Assembly: GCA_030267965.1 (NCBI GenBank)
Contig: BRYA01000026.1
Span: 1 to 64,000, forward strand
DNA length: 64,000 nucleotides
Source: Triparma columacea
Taxonomy: Eukaryota; Sar; Bolidophyceae; Parmales; Triparmaceae
Reading direction: 5' to 3'
Positions 31,567 to 42,700 of the stretch are shown one piece after another. The notes beneath the pieces were generated by a model. The model was not told the origin of the DNA. It saw only the letters and a program-made list of their open reading frames with translations, and made no database searches. Position 1 is the first letter of the stretch, and each line of letters begins with the position of its first letter. The position numbers and the translations under genes are program-made.

Positions 31567-34137
31567 ATGCCCACAAGAAGGCCAGTTTCTGCGGAATATT
31601 ATAGAAAGCGTCATGATGTACCGACGTTGTCCCCTGATAACCCTGTCAGAGGCAACGAAGATGTGGAAAAAGAAAAATTACAAACGAGGACCCCAGGCAA
31701 ACAGAGACAAAGACCTCAGTCAGCTCGAGCGTTCTTGGGTAGTCAGGACGCGGCGACGAGAATGATACTCGGCGGTAGACGGCGGACTCGTTTGGTCCCC
31801 GAACGAGGTGACAGGGGGCATACCTCATCTGCAAGGCCAAGCTCTGCCATGCGTGGAGGGGTTAAGCAGAGACCTTTGTCTGCGGGGGGGGCGGGGGGGG
31901 GGGGCGCTAGGCCGACGTCAGCCGCGAGCTACGATGCGATAGATTCAGCCCGAACGAGCGGTCTTTCGCATTTTGATCCCATGTTCAGAGGCAGTCTGAA
32001 GAAGCGGCCACAGTCTGCTGCTGCCTTGCCAAACGCAATCAGCAAAATGGAGATTAGAGACATGTTTATGAAGAAAGAGGCGCAGAGGGAGGTCAGGCAT
32101 CACACAGCGTTGTTTGGACCGGAGCTGGCGAGGCTGGAAAGAGAAATTGAGCAGGAGGCAAGGAGAGCGGCGGAAGAGGGCGAGGGAAAGGACGACATAG
32201 ACACAGTGAGGGGCATCAGGCGAACAAGGGGGACGAGAGGAAGGGGGGAGATGATATTTCATAAGAATGTGGGGGTGACAGGAAACAATATAGGGGCCCT
32301 GAGGAATCATGGGACGAGGAGCAGGGGGGTTAGCATTGGGCATCCCGAAGCGGACGTGGACGAGGAGGGCGAAAAAAGCGCATGGGAAAGGGTCGAGAGG
32401 GAGAGGATGGACGAGTTCGATAGGAGTATGCGGGCTCTAACAAAGGGGCCCAGGGTGAAAGTCGGTGAGGAGAAGGTGGTCGGGGTGCCACTGAGTTTCA
32501 ACGAGAAGAAGAAGCCCGGTTTCATGAGAAGTAAGGGGGCAGATGACTACTTCGACGAAGAGTCGACAGTGGAATACGAGGAGACTGAGTCGTACAAAGA
32601 GAGGGTCCAGGGCTTGTGTGTCGTGGATCAAATGAGGAAGGCCCATGACATAAACGAGAAGAGGAAGATGATGATCGAGAGAGATGGAAAGGTGGCGTAC
32701 AGACAGTCGTTTCGAGATAAAATGAAAGATGCTCACGCCGTCCATAGGTACAGAGAATCGATGCAGAACGAAAAGAGCAAATTTGAAAGCCTGGGGCTGC
32801 TTTGCGAGACTAGGTTGAAGGAGTGCATTGCCCACACAAGCTTGGTGGAAGAACTTCCTGACGAATACCGCATGGCGGTTGTCTGCGACATTTTGCTGAA
32901 GCTGACCCCAGTCTTTGGCCGGTACGACGCGCTGATAACGGTCTTGGTGAAGGAGATAATGAGGGGAGTCTACGAAGACTTTGATGAAGTGTACGAGGGG
33001 GAGGAGACTGAAATTGACGTGCTGATCAACTTGGGGCGCCCATACTTCCATAGCCTCAGGAAGCTGAAGGACGAGCACACTCTGGCTGTCCACATGTTGG
33101 AGAACATGAAGACGAAGACGGGTTACATGGAGACCTCGTTGGCTAAGGGGCAGAAGGCAATAACGAGCGTGTTGAGGCTTTGGAACAATGACACGTTGGA
33201 GCAAGTTTTCAGGGCGTGGAAGAAGTGTCTGACGGAGAAGTCCGTCAGCAGACACTATACCGAAATTATGTTCAAAAAGGCCAGGCTTAAGATTTGGTTC
33301 CACGGTTGGAGATTCAGGATACTGAGAAAGCTCGCCAAGGGAGTCTCGGACGGAGGAGACAAGAAGACTACCAGGGCCATGGTCAAAATGATCAAACTTT
33401 GTAGGAGGTACGTTGACGAAGGAGAAGACAGCGGCAAGCTCAAGAGGAGCATGGTCAGCACGTTCAAAGATATGCAGACGGGGGGGATTCATGGATTCGA
33501 TTTAGTGGAGAAAAAAGAGGACAAAGAAGAAGAGAGCGAATACGAAAAGGGGGGGGGCATAGAAGAAGAGGGGGGGGAAGGAGAAGAGAAGGGGGCTTTT
33601 GAGGAGGTGGAGGAAGTACAGACGGAACACATTCACCGTCAGCACGGCGAAAATATGATGCAAAAGAAGAAGAGAATCAGACAAAACTTCAAATATCACG
33701 TCGACAATGCAAGAAAGCAGAGGGCGGAAAAACACGTCTACGGGATGATGCATAAAGAGAATTCCGCCTCCCACATGATTATTGGCATCCACCAGCAGTA
33801 CAAGAGCTCGACGAGTATGGCTTGGGCCTACATGTTCATGCAAACCATCTTGGCGGATAATGCGAGCCTTGAAAAGAAGATCAAAGAACTGCAGTTCATG
33901 GTGAGCGAGCTAAAGGAGAAGGTGGAAAGAAAGGATTACCTTGACATCGAGGAGGAAACGATCAATAGGTTCAAGGACGCAAAGAGCGGCGTCGAACATT
34001 TCATCGATTTCGTTCTTGAAAAAGACCAAATGATGACCATCCACGAAGACCCAAGCATGGAGCTTCTCAAGGCAGCGGCAACAAGGACAAATAGGGATCC
34101 CCTCAACAAGAATTTGTGGGGAAAGAACGGTCAGTAG
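31567..34137 (+). CDS. large coiled-coil protein with multiple RPxSA motifs, candidate flagellar
   Basis: Single exon of 856 residues starting MPTRRPVSAEYYRKR. The frame is open further upstream, but that part overlaps the divergent gene's first exon. The first 170 residues hold RPVSAEY, RPQSARAF, RPSSAMRG, RPLSAGG, RPTSAAS and RPQSAAAL. The remainder is largely alpha-helical: a region around YRMAVVCDILLKLTP, an SFI1/IQ-like patch with LEQVFRAWKKC and LKIWFHGWRFRI, an acidic insertion (EKKEDKEEESEYEKGG) and a C-terminal coiled coil. Tryptophan-containing helix repeats suggest centrin- or calmodulin-type partners. Function is not known. Confidence 0.75.
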   Translation: MPTRRPVSAEYYRKRHDVPTLSPDNPVRGNEDVEKEKLQTRTPGKQRQRPQSARAFLGSQDAATRMILGGRRRTRLVPERGDRGHTSSARPSSAMRGGVKQRPLSAGGAGGGGARPTSAASYDAIDSARTSGLSHFDPMFRGSLKKRPQSAAALPNAISKMEIRDMFMKKEAQREVRHHTALFGPELARLEREIEQEARRAAEEGEGKDDIDTVRGIRRTRGTRGRGEMIFHKNVGVTGNNIGALRNHGTRSRGVSIGHPEADVDEEGEKSAWERVERERMDEFDRSMRALTKGPRVKVGEEKVVGVPLSFNEKKKPGFMRSKGADDYFDEESTVEYEETESYKERVQGLCVVDQMRKAHDINEKRKMMIERDGKVAYRQSFRDKMKDAHAVHRYRESMQNEKSKFESLGLLCETRLKECIAHTSLVEELPDEYRMAVVCDILLKLTPVFGRYDALITVLVKEIMRGVYEDFDEVYEGEETEIDVLINLGRPYFHSLRKLKDEHTLAVHMLENMKTKTGYMETSLAKGQKAITSVLRLWNNDTLEQVFRAWKKCLTEKSVSRHYTEIMFKKARLKIWFHGWRFRILRKLAKGVSDGGDKKTTRAMVKMIKLCRRYVDEGEDSGKLKRSMVSTFKDMQTGGIHGFDLVEKKEDKEEESEYEKGGGIEEEGGEGEEKGAFEEVEEVQTEHIHRQHGENMMQKKKRIRQNFKYHVDNARKQRAEKHVYGMMHKENSASHMIIGIHQQYKSSTSMAWAYMFMQTILADNASLEKKIKELQFMVSELKEKVERKDYLDIEEETINRFKDAKSGVEHFIDFVLEKDQMMTIHEDPSMELLKAAATRTNRDPLNKNLWGKNGQ

Positions 34138-34194
34138 GAATGGAGTGTAGTGTTATTTTTTAGTATTTTTTATTGCAAAACGTTGGTGGTGTTA

Positions 34195-34764
34195 TTAGAG
34201 GGGAGCGATAGCATCTTCGGCAGAGAAGCCGCCGACGGCCTTCTGCAGCGTGGCGGGAGCCCCGGTGTGAGGAAGAGGCTTGAAAATCCTCGCGTGCACG
34301 TGATCAGAACCTGTGTTGATCTTGACATGATAAACAGTACCAGCGACGACCTGTGTTTGGTTGAAGAGGGGTGAGCTTGAGTTTGAAAGGGAGAGGTCCG
34401 CAAAGCGCCGAAATTCCTCGAAGTTGTCGACGACACCATCGCGCGACAAACTCCCAGAACAAGCACTTTGACATTGTTTCCTTCTTCCAAGACTCAATGG
34501 CGGTCCGATCAACTGCAATACTCTACCACCTTGGCTCTGAAAGGCACAACTCTTGGATTCAAGTACGCTCCCTCCCTCCCTCCCAACCTTTCGAAGGAAA
34601 AAACGCACCTGAGTCGTCATGCCAACAGGCTCAAACGTCTCAAATTCAGATGAGAGGGTGTTCTCGACATCACTCTTGAGAGAAACAGCTAAGGCGATCA
34701 CATCTTCGGTGATTTCGACGGCACTGTGGCCTCCGCAGACAGGAGAAGTAACAGTAGAGGTCAT
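34195..34764 (-). CDS. stefin-type cystatin (cysteine protease inhibitor)
   Basis: Exons 34764-34609 and 34350-34195 give 103 residues, close to the usual stefin length. The three inhibitor elements are visible: an N-terminal Gly pair in SPVCGGHSA (about 9-12), the first hairpin QVVAG formed exactly across the splice junction (residues 52-56), and a second-hairpin candidate near PLPHTG. The helix ITEDVIALAVSLKSDVE and strand GTVYHVKINTG complete the fold. No signal peptide is present, as expected for intracellular stefins that hold papain-like proteases. The 258-base intron is in frame and stop-free. Confidence 0.88.
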   Translation of the reverse strand: MTSTVTSPVCGGHSAVEITEDVIALAVSLKSDVENTLSSEFETFEPVGMTTQVRFFLRKVGREGGSVLESKSCAFQSQGGRVLQLIGPPLSLGRRKQCQSACSGSLSRDGVVDNFEEFRRFADLSLSNSSSPLFNQTQVVAGTVYHVKINTGSDHVHARIFKPLPHTGAPATLQKAVGGFSAEDAIAPL

Positions 34765-35062
34765 TTTAAGAGTGTTGACGTTTGGATCTGGAGGAGTTTT
34801 TTCAGAAAACACGTTGGTTATTTGGACCAGAGGACCTAGAACCAACAACCAGGATTTCTGAAAAGAGGTTGCCTTGAAGTTGTGAGTTTGTGTGTCAGAT
34901 TGGTAATTAGCGGGTAGGAGTGTCCACCTCGTGGTTTTTAATTGGTTGTTTCTCCCTTGAAATGGTTTTATTTCCCAAAGAAAAACAGGCTGACTTTTCT
35001 CACCCATTTTTTCTTCTCTTTCTTACGCAGGAGTTGTTCTAGTTGTAGATCGTAGGTCGTCA

Positions 35063-38000
35063 ATGAAGATGAAGCGAACAGAACATTATAAACCAACTCT
35101 GCAGGAACTGCAGAGTCATTCATTTGAGAGGTGAGGAAGATTTCGGACATCGCCAACTTTATTGGTTTTACTCACCTCTATACTCCCCTGCACAGCTTCA
35201 TTAGAAAAATCAATCGGGTCCGGGAGAAATCCGATGGTGTGACAAAAATCACGCTACCTTCCAATTATTGGAGCAAGAAGGGAATAGGTTACGATGACAC
35301 TGGGAGGGGCAAGGCTTGGGCAAAGGGGACAAAGTTGGTGAGTGTCCTGGTCGTTTTTCTTCCGTCGGTGATGGTGACCAGAGTCCTAACCAATTCCTTG
35401 TCCTCCTACCCCCTCCGTACTTCCTTCACTTCCTCCATCCTAGGGTGATATGATCATCAAGTCCCCCATCACGCAGCACTGCTCCGGCAAGGGGGGCGTC
35501 TTCGAGTTCGATATGGTAGAGAAGCAGTGTATTAGCGTTTCGGATTTTAGGGACAAGGCAGACGCGTACAAGGCGAAGATGGAAAAGAGAGGAAAGAGCC
35601 GTGGTAGAGGGGGGGGGGACGGAACCGACAATAACAGCGAGAGCAATAGTAACAAGAACAATAACGAAGACGGGAACAAAAGTAGTGAGGAAGACGAGGG
35701 GGAGCTAGACAACCTTAGGCTTGATGCACTGGCGAAGAAATTTTGGAAGAGCTTGGGCCCTACCATGGATGCGCCAACCTACGGAGCCGACATGGAGGCC
35801 ACCCTCTATGAAGGCGAGGAAGCCTCGGGCTGGAATGTCGACAAGTTAGACTCGTGCCTTCAGCTACTCATGAGCGACAGGGACGATGATGTGGCAGTCC
35901 CCGGGGTGACATCCGCCTACCTATATTTTGGAATGTGGGCGGCCACCTTCGCTGCACACACAGAGGACATGAATCTGCTCAGTATCAACATCCTCCACGC
36001 CGGGGAGCCCAAGTATTGGTACAGCATATCGGAGAAGGACGGCCCCAGGTGAGAATGCGCAAAAAGCCGCCCACGCTCGTAGAATGGGCAAGCCTCCCGC
36101 GCTCACTTTGCCCGTCGTTCACTAACGCATCCTCCTTCATCCGTCGCTTCGCTTCTCGCGCCCGCAGGTTCGAGGCCTTCGCTGCGTCCTACTTTCCCCA
36201 AGAGAGTGTCTCGTGCTCCGAATTCTTGCGGCATAAGAAGTACCTGCTGTCCCCCACCGTGTTGAAGAAGGCCGGTATCGACGTCAAGACCACAATCCAG
36301 AGAGCGGGCGATGCCATCATCACGTGGCCTAGCTGCTATCACTTTGGTTTCAACACGGGCTTCAACGTCGCAGAGTCTACCAATTTTGCCATCCCAGAGT
36401 GGATCCCAAATGGAAAGTGTGCCAACGTCTGCATGTGCGTACCCTTTTCGGTTCGCATCGGCATGGACCACTTTGAGTCTCTCTTGCGCGAGTACGAAGA
36501 TGAAACCGAAGTCAAAGTGAAGGAGGGGAAAGGTGGGAAGGATGAGAGAGGTGGGAAGGAGGCAGAAGCTGTCACGAACGACAACACCAACGAGGTAACA
36601 GACAATGACGTGAGCGGTGATGATGATGGTAATGAAAGTGACAGCAACGGCAGTGGCAGTGACAGCAACGGCAGTGGCAGTGACAGCAACACCAGCAACA
36701 CCAGCCCCTCGAGCCCGCAATTCATCGGATACTATGCCTGGGCAAAGGATAGAGCTATGGCGAGGAGCAAGAGGATCTTGGATTGCACTGGAAGTTCGGA
36801 ATACGACCTCAAAGGAAGTTCGTATGATCTCAGCGACCAAATGGCGATGAGGTCTCTGGACTCTGGAATCACACTCGGAGAGTTCAACCCGGAGGGGAAA
36901 AACACCGTCCTTGTCGCCCAGATGGCTCCGAAGGAGAAGTTGAGCGATCCTTCTGTATACAATGTTTTCCAATGGAAGAAATCTGCCGTTGGAACGAAGC
37001 GCACTTTCACAAAAGATGCTCCAGTCTTATGCCTGAGCGCGTCGAGGGACGTAGACTTAAGTGGGAAGTGTGCAAACAAGGCAGACGGTGTCGGAGACAG
37101 CGGTGGCGCAAGCAGCCCGAGCGACGACGAGACCGACGACAACTTCATCTGGTTCGAAGGGAAGGTGGTCGAGGTTGCAGAGGGCCACGTGAGGGTGCAC
37201 TTTTTAGGCCTGAAGAGCTCTGAGGACAATTGGTATGAGTTAGGCTCCCCCTTTTGCATGCTTGATGACGGCCCTGTGTTCCAAGAAGAATTCGACAGAA
37301 TCAGGGCCAACCCCCCCAACCTCAAGCGCAAGAACGGAGGAGGCAGCGGAGGAGGTAGGTATGTCGCTCCGGGAATGCGCGGGGGGCAGTCCTACCAGGT
37401 CCTACAGACGACAGCCTCTGGACTCACGGTCCCCGCAGGCTGGGAGATCCGCGTCTACAAGAGGGGTGTCCTTGATGGAAAGGGCGGGAATTATGCCATA
37501 TACTATCACGTGTCGAGCGGGTTGTGCGTTAGGGCTATAAAGAGGGTTCATGTCGTCGTCGAGGCAATGAAGCGAGGCTACTCCGTCGAAGAGGCCTTCA
37601 AGATGGGGAACGCCAAGGCTGGAAATGCCAAGACGGGGGAGACCACGACGACAAATGGTGGAGTGGCGGCGACGGGCAAGAGGAAGGGGGGAGAGAATGG
37701 GACCGAGGGGGGGGGGGGCAAGAAACAGTTCTCAGGGTTGATAGAGGAGACAACGGCAGTGCAATGTGAAGACTGTCAGAAGTGGAGGAAAGTCCCAAGT
37801 AGCATCGCCGAGGGGCTGCCAGATTCTTGGGTCTGCTCCATGAACACTTGGGACGTCGCGTTTGCAGACTGCTCCGTCGGGGAAGAGAGATTCGTCGAGG
37901 CGGATGATATTGCCATACTGGGGGGGGCAGAGGCTGGGAAAGGGATAGGAGACGGGGGGATGACGAGACTGTACCGCCCCCGATCACCAAACAGAGACAC

Positions 38001-38817
38001 CTTCACTCTCAAAGTCTCCTTCAGATCAGATACTGACTCCCTCGGAATTGCCGTTAAGACGGGAGTCTACACAGACGAGTACGGACACGATCAGAAGGCC
38101 GTCTTCGTCACCGGTATCCAGCCTAGGACCCAAATCATGAACCTCCTTGCCGACCAGGGTAGAACTGTCGAGTTGGGAAAGACCGCCATACAGAACGTTA
38201 CCTCCATTGAGGCACTCCTCCAGGCCGTGAAGCACGCCAAAGCCCACAAAAAGAAGCTATCCCTTGTCTTCACCACCCTTGACAATCTGCCTACGTTCCT
38301 ACAGCTACCGATGGCGGGGGTGGATGGAGGTGAAGGAGATGGAGATGGAGATGGAGGTGAAGGAGATGGAGGTGGAGGTGGAGGTGGAGGTAGAGGGGAC
38401 GGAGGAACAAAAGTGACCGTAGATCACGTTGTGCTGCAGGGAAGGAAGGAGGTTGGAGAAGGAGGACAAGGAGAAGGAGGACAAGGAGAAGGAGGACAAG
38501 GAGAAGGACAAGGACAAGGAGAAGGACAAGGAGGAGAAGGACAAGAAGGAGAAGGACAAGGAGAAGGACAAGAAGGACAAGGACAAGAAGAAGGACAAGA
38601 AGAAGGACAAGGAGAAGGACAAGGAGGAGAAGGACAAGGAGAAGGACAAGGAAGGGACACCAGCGCGATGGTGGTCGACCATGTCGTGAACACCGCACCC
38701 CCTCCCCCTTTTCTTCCCCCCCCCTCCTCCTCCCCCCCCCCTAGCGTTGGTGGGGCTGATACGTTTCCCTCTTCTAAGATCCCCCCCTTCTCCTCCTCCT
38801 CCTCCTCCTCCTCCTAA
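35063..38817 (+). CDS. JmjN-JmjC histone demethylase-like protein fused to Tudor-like, MBD-like, CW and PDZ domains
   Basis: Exons 35063-35130, 35196-35337, 35444-36048 and 36168-38817 join in frame for 1,154 residues. JmjN lies at about 8-50 (YKPTLQELQ, GVTKITLP). JmjC at about 225-385 is KDM4-like: FGMWAATFAAHTEDMNLLSIN carries iron ligands H242 and E244, SCYHFGFN carries H330, and CMC supplies a zinc site. Then follow an Asp/Asn/Ser linker, a Tudor-like barrel (about 593-637, FEGKVVEVAEGHVRVHFLG), an MBD/TAM-like stretch (about 693-737, PAGWEIRVYKRG), a CW zinc finger (about 802-847, CEDCQKWRKVP..W.C), a PDZ-like domain (about 880-977) and a low-complexity GQGE tail. KDM4 enzymes demethylate H3K9 and H3K36 using 2-oxoglutarate, and CW domains read H3K4 methylation. 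The substrate here is inferred. Confidence 0.88.
38457..38655 (+). repeat. GGACAAGGAGAA microsatellite-like coding repeat
   Basis: Irregular repeats of GGACAAGGAGAA-type units encode a run of Gly, Gln and Glu at the end of the JmjC protein. The plus strand is almost purely A and G here. Likely a slippage-prone, disordered tail. Confidence 0.85.
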
Positions 38818-39710
38818 GCATAAAGAGAAAGATGCTGGAATTGCATATACATTAACAGTAAGGTTAGGAATACATTGCAGTAGGTTGTAACACAAGTTCA
38901 TATTTCCACTTCCGCGTGTAAACGGGGAAGAGATAGTAATTACATTCAAAATAGGACATTTTTATTTGGTCTGAAAAGAGACTGGCTAGCGGCTAGCTAG
39001 GGTGGCTTTAAGGAGGGAGTTGAGGATCGGCACCTGCTGTGACACCTGCAAATCGAAAAGCAATCGGTTGTTTACCGTGCACAAAAAATTTATATGAGAG
39101 TGAACTGGAAGTGGCGTAAACTGTGTAAATCGGCGGAAAGTAGGCGTAAAAAATAGCTGAAAATCGGCAAAATTAAATTGTCTATTTTATATCTACAAAA
39201 TATATATTGTCATTGGTAATCAATATAATAAACTAATATAGTATATGTGATTATGTAAAACTTGTTTTGACATATCAAGAATATTTTAGTAATGTCTCAA
39301 ATGTTACTTGAATATTAAGTTATCAAAAATATATAGTATTTGAATGTATTGATAAATTTATAAAAAATATTTGAAATTTCTCAGGTATAGAATATTTTTT
39401 AATATGATTTGTTGTACATTTTGCAATCTCTTAAGAAGATTTTATACAAATATAAAGATACTAGATTTACAACAAAGAATTTAGAAGACTTTTGAAACAT
39501 GTTGCGAAAATTTTTGAAAATTTGATTTGATTTCTTCAAGTGTAAAAGCAGTGCTTAGGAGGTTCCGGTTTCGCCTGTCTTTTGGACTGGATCTTCGGAT
39601 GTTCCTTGACATTTACATGTTTTCGTAGTAGATAGTAGCGTAACTCCTTTACCACTATTAAATCCAAAAACACTACATTGTTACCACCAAACAACAAACA
39701 CTTTTTCAAC
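38818..39710. other. AT-rich island without supported gene
   Basis: 893 bases between the JmjC gene and the coiled-coil gene. I counted 70 G or C in 39181-39540 (19%), far below the neighbouring genes. No open frame is credible. A possible orphan final exon lies at 39045-38986 on the minus strand (see findings). The island could be a centromere-like sequence, a replication-associated sequence or decayed mobile DNA; none is shown. Confidence 0.7.
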
Positions 39711-42700
39711 TCAATCCACAGACTCCCAATCAACTCCATCAACAACATGTGCGTTGATGTTTGTGTAGTCTACCTTGTTCAAGGACTGTATCCTCCTCTT
39801 AAGGGCCTCCCCTCCGTCGAACCCTCCCCCCCCGCGCGTGCCTCCCGCTCCTCCATTCTCCCCTCCTTCTCCTCCTGCCCCTGTCCCACTGGTGCTGGCC
39901 CTCCTTTTGCCACTGGCTCTCTCGAAGATGCCAATTCTCTTATGCTTCGGCTTTGCATCTTCCTCTCTTGCCCCCCTCAAGCCTCCGAAATAAAGGTCGT
40001 CCAAATCCTCCTCCTCCTCCTCCTCGCTAGTATCGGCGAGAGGGTCGAAGTCTCCAAAGTTTTCAATCTCCTCCTGCAGCCCATATAGACAATTTCCGGC
40101 TTTGATGAGGACTGCAATCCCATTGTCCGCGTCCAGTTCCTTCCTGAACTCGTTCATCTTCTCGTGTGCAAGGTTAACCATCCACCTCATTCTTCCCTCT
40201 CTCTTCATCTTCGAGTACAGCGCATAGTAGGGCCTTACCATCACGACCCTTTCGTGTGTGTGGGAGTGGAACTCACCCCTCACTACCGCCAGTGCGTCGT
40301 CCATTCCAACCTCCTTGATCTTCATTTCGTTCTCTTTCACAATTTTGCCGTGCTCCTTGAGCTTCCGCGCTTGCACCTTCATTTCCGTCGATATGCACAT
40401 CCAAACGAGCCGGTGCCTGAGCTTGATCGGGCAGTGGGTGTCGATCGCGCTGTTCTCGACCTCGGTGGTCTTCCTCCTGAGCTTCATCCCGTTGATCCAC
40501 ATCTTCTCCTCCTCCACGAACCAATGGTTGAGCGCCACGAACCTGCGAAGAGGGAGTAAAGAAGATGAAAAACGAAGCGAAGAGCAAAATGAAGACAATC
40601 GGTGAGAATTTGAAGTATGCCAACCTTGCCACCCTCTTGCGGCTCGCCGCTTCAGCTACCCCCCTCACCTCGCGTGCCTCCCAGCCAGGTATGCCCTGGC
40701 GGCGCGCTGGCACACCTTGACGTGGTCCCTGAATTGGTGGATGACTGAGGCAAATACTGCAAAATTAAACTTTGTGTTCCTCACGAAGTGGACGATGGTG
40801 TCGCTCTGTTTGTCCTTGACGTCGTCGGCCCAGCTCTCTAGTTTCCCCCTGCACAAGAACCTGAGCGCCCTGATGGCCCTCCTCTTCCTCCTCTTCAACT
40901 TCTGGAACAAAAACCACCTCGCAGCCTTCAGTACGATCCTCAAGGCCATCTTGATCTTGACAATATCTCCAAATTTTACGTCATTCTTTTCCTCCACCAG
41001 CTCCTCCCCTTTCAACAACGCCTCCATCTTCCCCGCTGCCCTTGCCTTGAGGTACAAAATGATTCTGAAATTCTTGACAATTTTCGTCGCCCAGCAACCC
41101 GCGAGGCTCAGTGCAAGCCAGCGTTGTACACGGGCATCCATGATGGTCCTCAGCCTCTCCAACGCCCCAAGGTTGTTCAGAAACATAGTCTGCCTTCTCT
41201 TGAAAGCCTCATTCTCCACCAAAGCTCTTGTATTGTTCTCCAGCATTATCTCCATTTTTTCCTTCCTGTTTCTGACCTTGAGTTCTTCGGGGCCTAGGTG
41301 CTGCAAGAACTCGTCAACGTCATCGTTAAACCCAGTGAAACTTGACCCAGCTCTGCTGCCCCTATATGTGCGCCGCGCCTGCCTCAATGGTGATTTCGGT
41401 GTGGTGGGTCGATTCGCCCTAGGCTGTTGCTGCCCATCCCCATGGTCCGGCAACTTCGATTTGGCTGTTCTTGGGCTTATGCTTTCCCTCCATACTCTCG
41501 TGCCATCCCTTCTGGTGGAGTTGGGAGTTGTCCGCTGTGTCAGAGTCCGCGCCGCGCCGCGCTGCGGAGACTTTGGTGACACGGGCCTTGACCCCGGTAG
41601 GGTTCCTTCTCTCAGCGTGTGAGTGGATCTCGCCGTGGAATTGCCTCGCAAATCGCTCTGTCTTTGCAAGTGTGGCGGTCTTTGTCCTGAAAGCTCGCTC
41701 CCATTTGAGGGTAGGACGAGCTTCCGCCCTCCCACGCCGAAGGAGTTGAGACGTTTTATTGTGTCCCTGAGCTTGTTGGTCTTGGGCTTTGTCGGTGTTG
41801 CCCCCCCCCCCTCTCCCCTCTCCCCCCCCCCCCCTTCCTCCCCCCCTCCTTTCTTCTTCAACAACCCGAGCATCCCCATCTTGTTCTTCACGCTGAGCAT
41901 CTTCTTTTTCAGCATTTTCTTCTTTGCTTCCTTCCTCTCTTCCATTGCAACCTTTCTCTCCTCTACCACCCTTGCGATCCTCTCTTGCTCGACTTTCCTT
42001 CGCCTAGCCTTCTCTCTCCTGGCCTGATGGGAGAGCTGGATCTTCACTCTGTCCCTCTTGGCCGCCTCAATCATCTCATCGACCTTTTGAACCTTCTTGC
42101 TCATATACCGCGTGTCTACCACAAATGTTTTCAAGGGACGGGTGTTCTTATTTATGCTTGGCTGCGGCGGTGGCGGAGCTGATGCTGTTTGACGAGATTC
42201 CTCCCCCCCCTTATCTCCTCCTCCCTCACATCCCCCCCCCCCTCCCTCCGCCCCCTCCCTCCCATCCTCCCCCAGCCCTTCCCCATCGCTACTGCTGCTC
42301 CAATCTTCGCTGTCGTCACTTTCGCTGCTGCTGTAGCCGTACATTTCTTTCCTCTTTGCCCTCCTCCTAACCTTCTTCTCATCCTGCCGCCTCTTCTCCT
42401 CGAGGAGCTCAGGGTGCCCAATGAATCGGATGTCCTCTGCGAGCTCGTACTTTTTGATGATGTCGTCAATCGACCCCATCCCCTTGGCGTTCTGCGACGT
42501 ATAAATCAGCTCGGACTTATGGGGTTCGAGGTCAGACTTGTAAAAAGTTCCGATCTTGAACCTTCCCACACCGGGAAGGTTCAAAATACCGTCACTCCCT
42601 ACTTGCCCTGGTTTGGCTGCCGCATTCTCTGCGCTATAGCTAAGGATGTAGCTGCGGATTGGGAGAGGATAAATAGGGAAGGGTGAGGTGAGCAGGGAGG

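Noticed and set aside
32437..33492. Open frame antisense to the RPxSA coiled-coil gene
   Set aside because: No recognisable protein features; the sense strand explains the region.
39181..39540. Organellar DNA insertion
   Set aside because: Low GC would fit, but I see no recognisable mitochondrial or plastid gene fragment in any frame.
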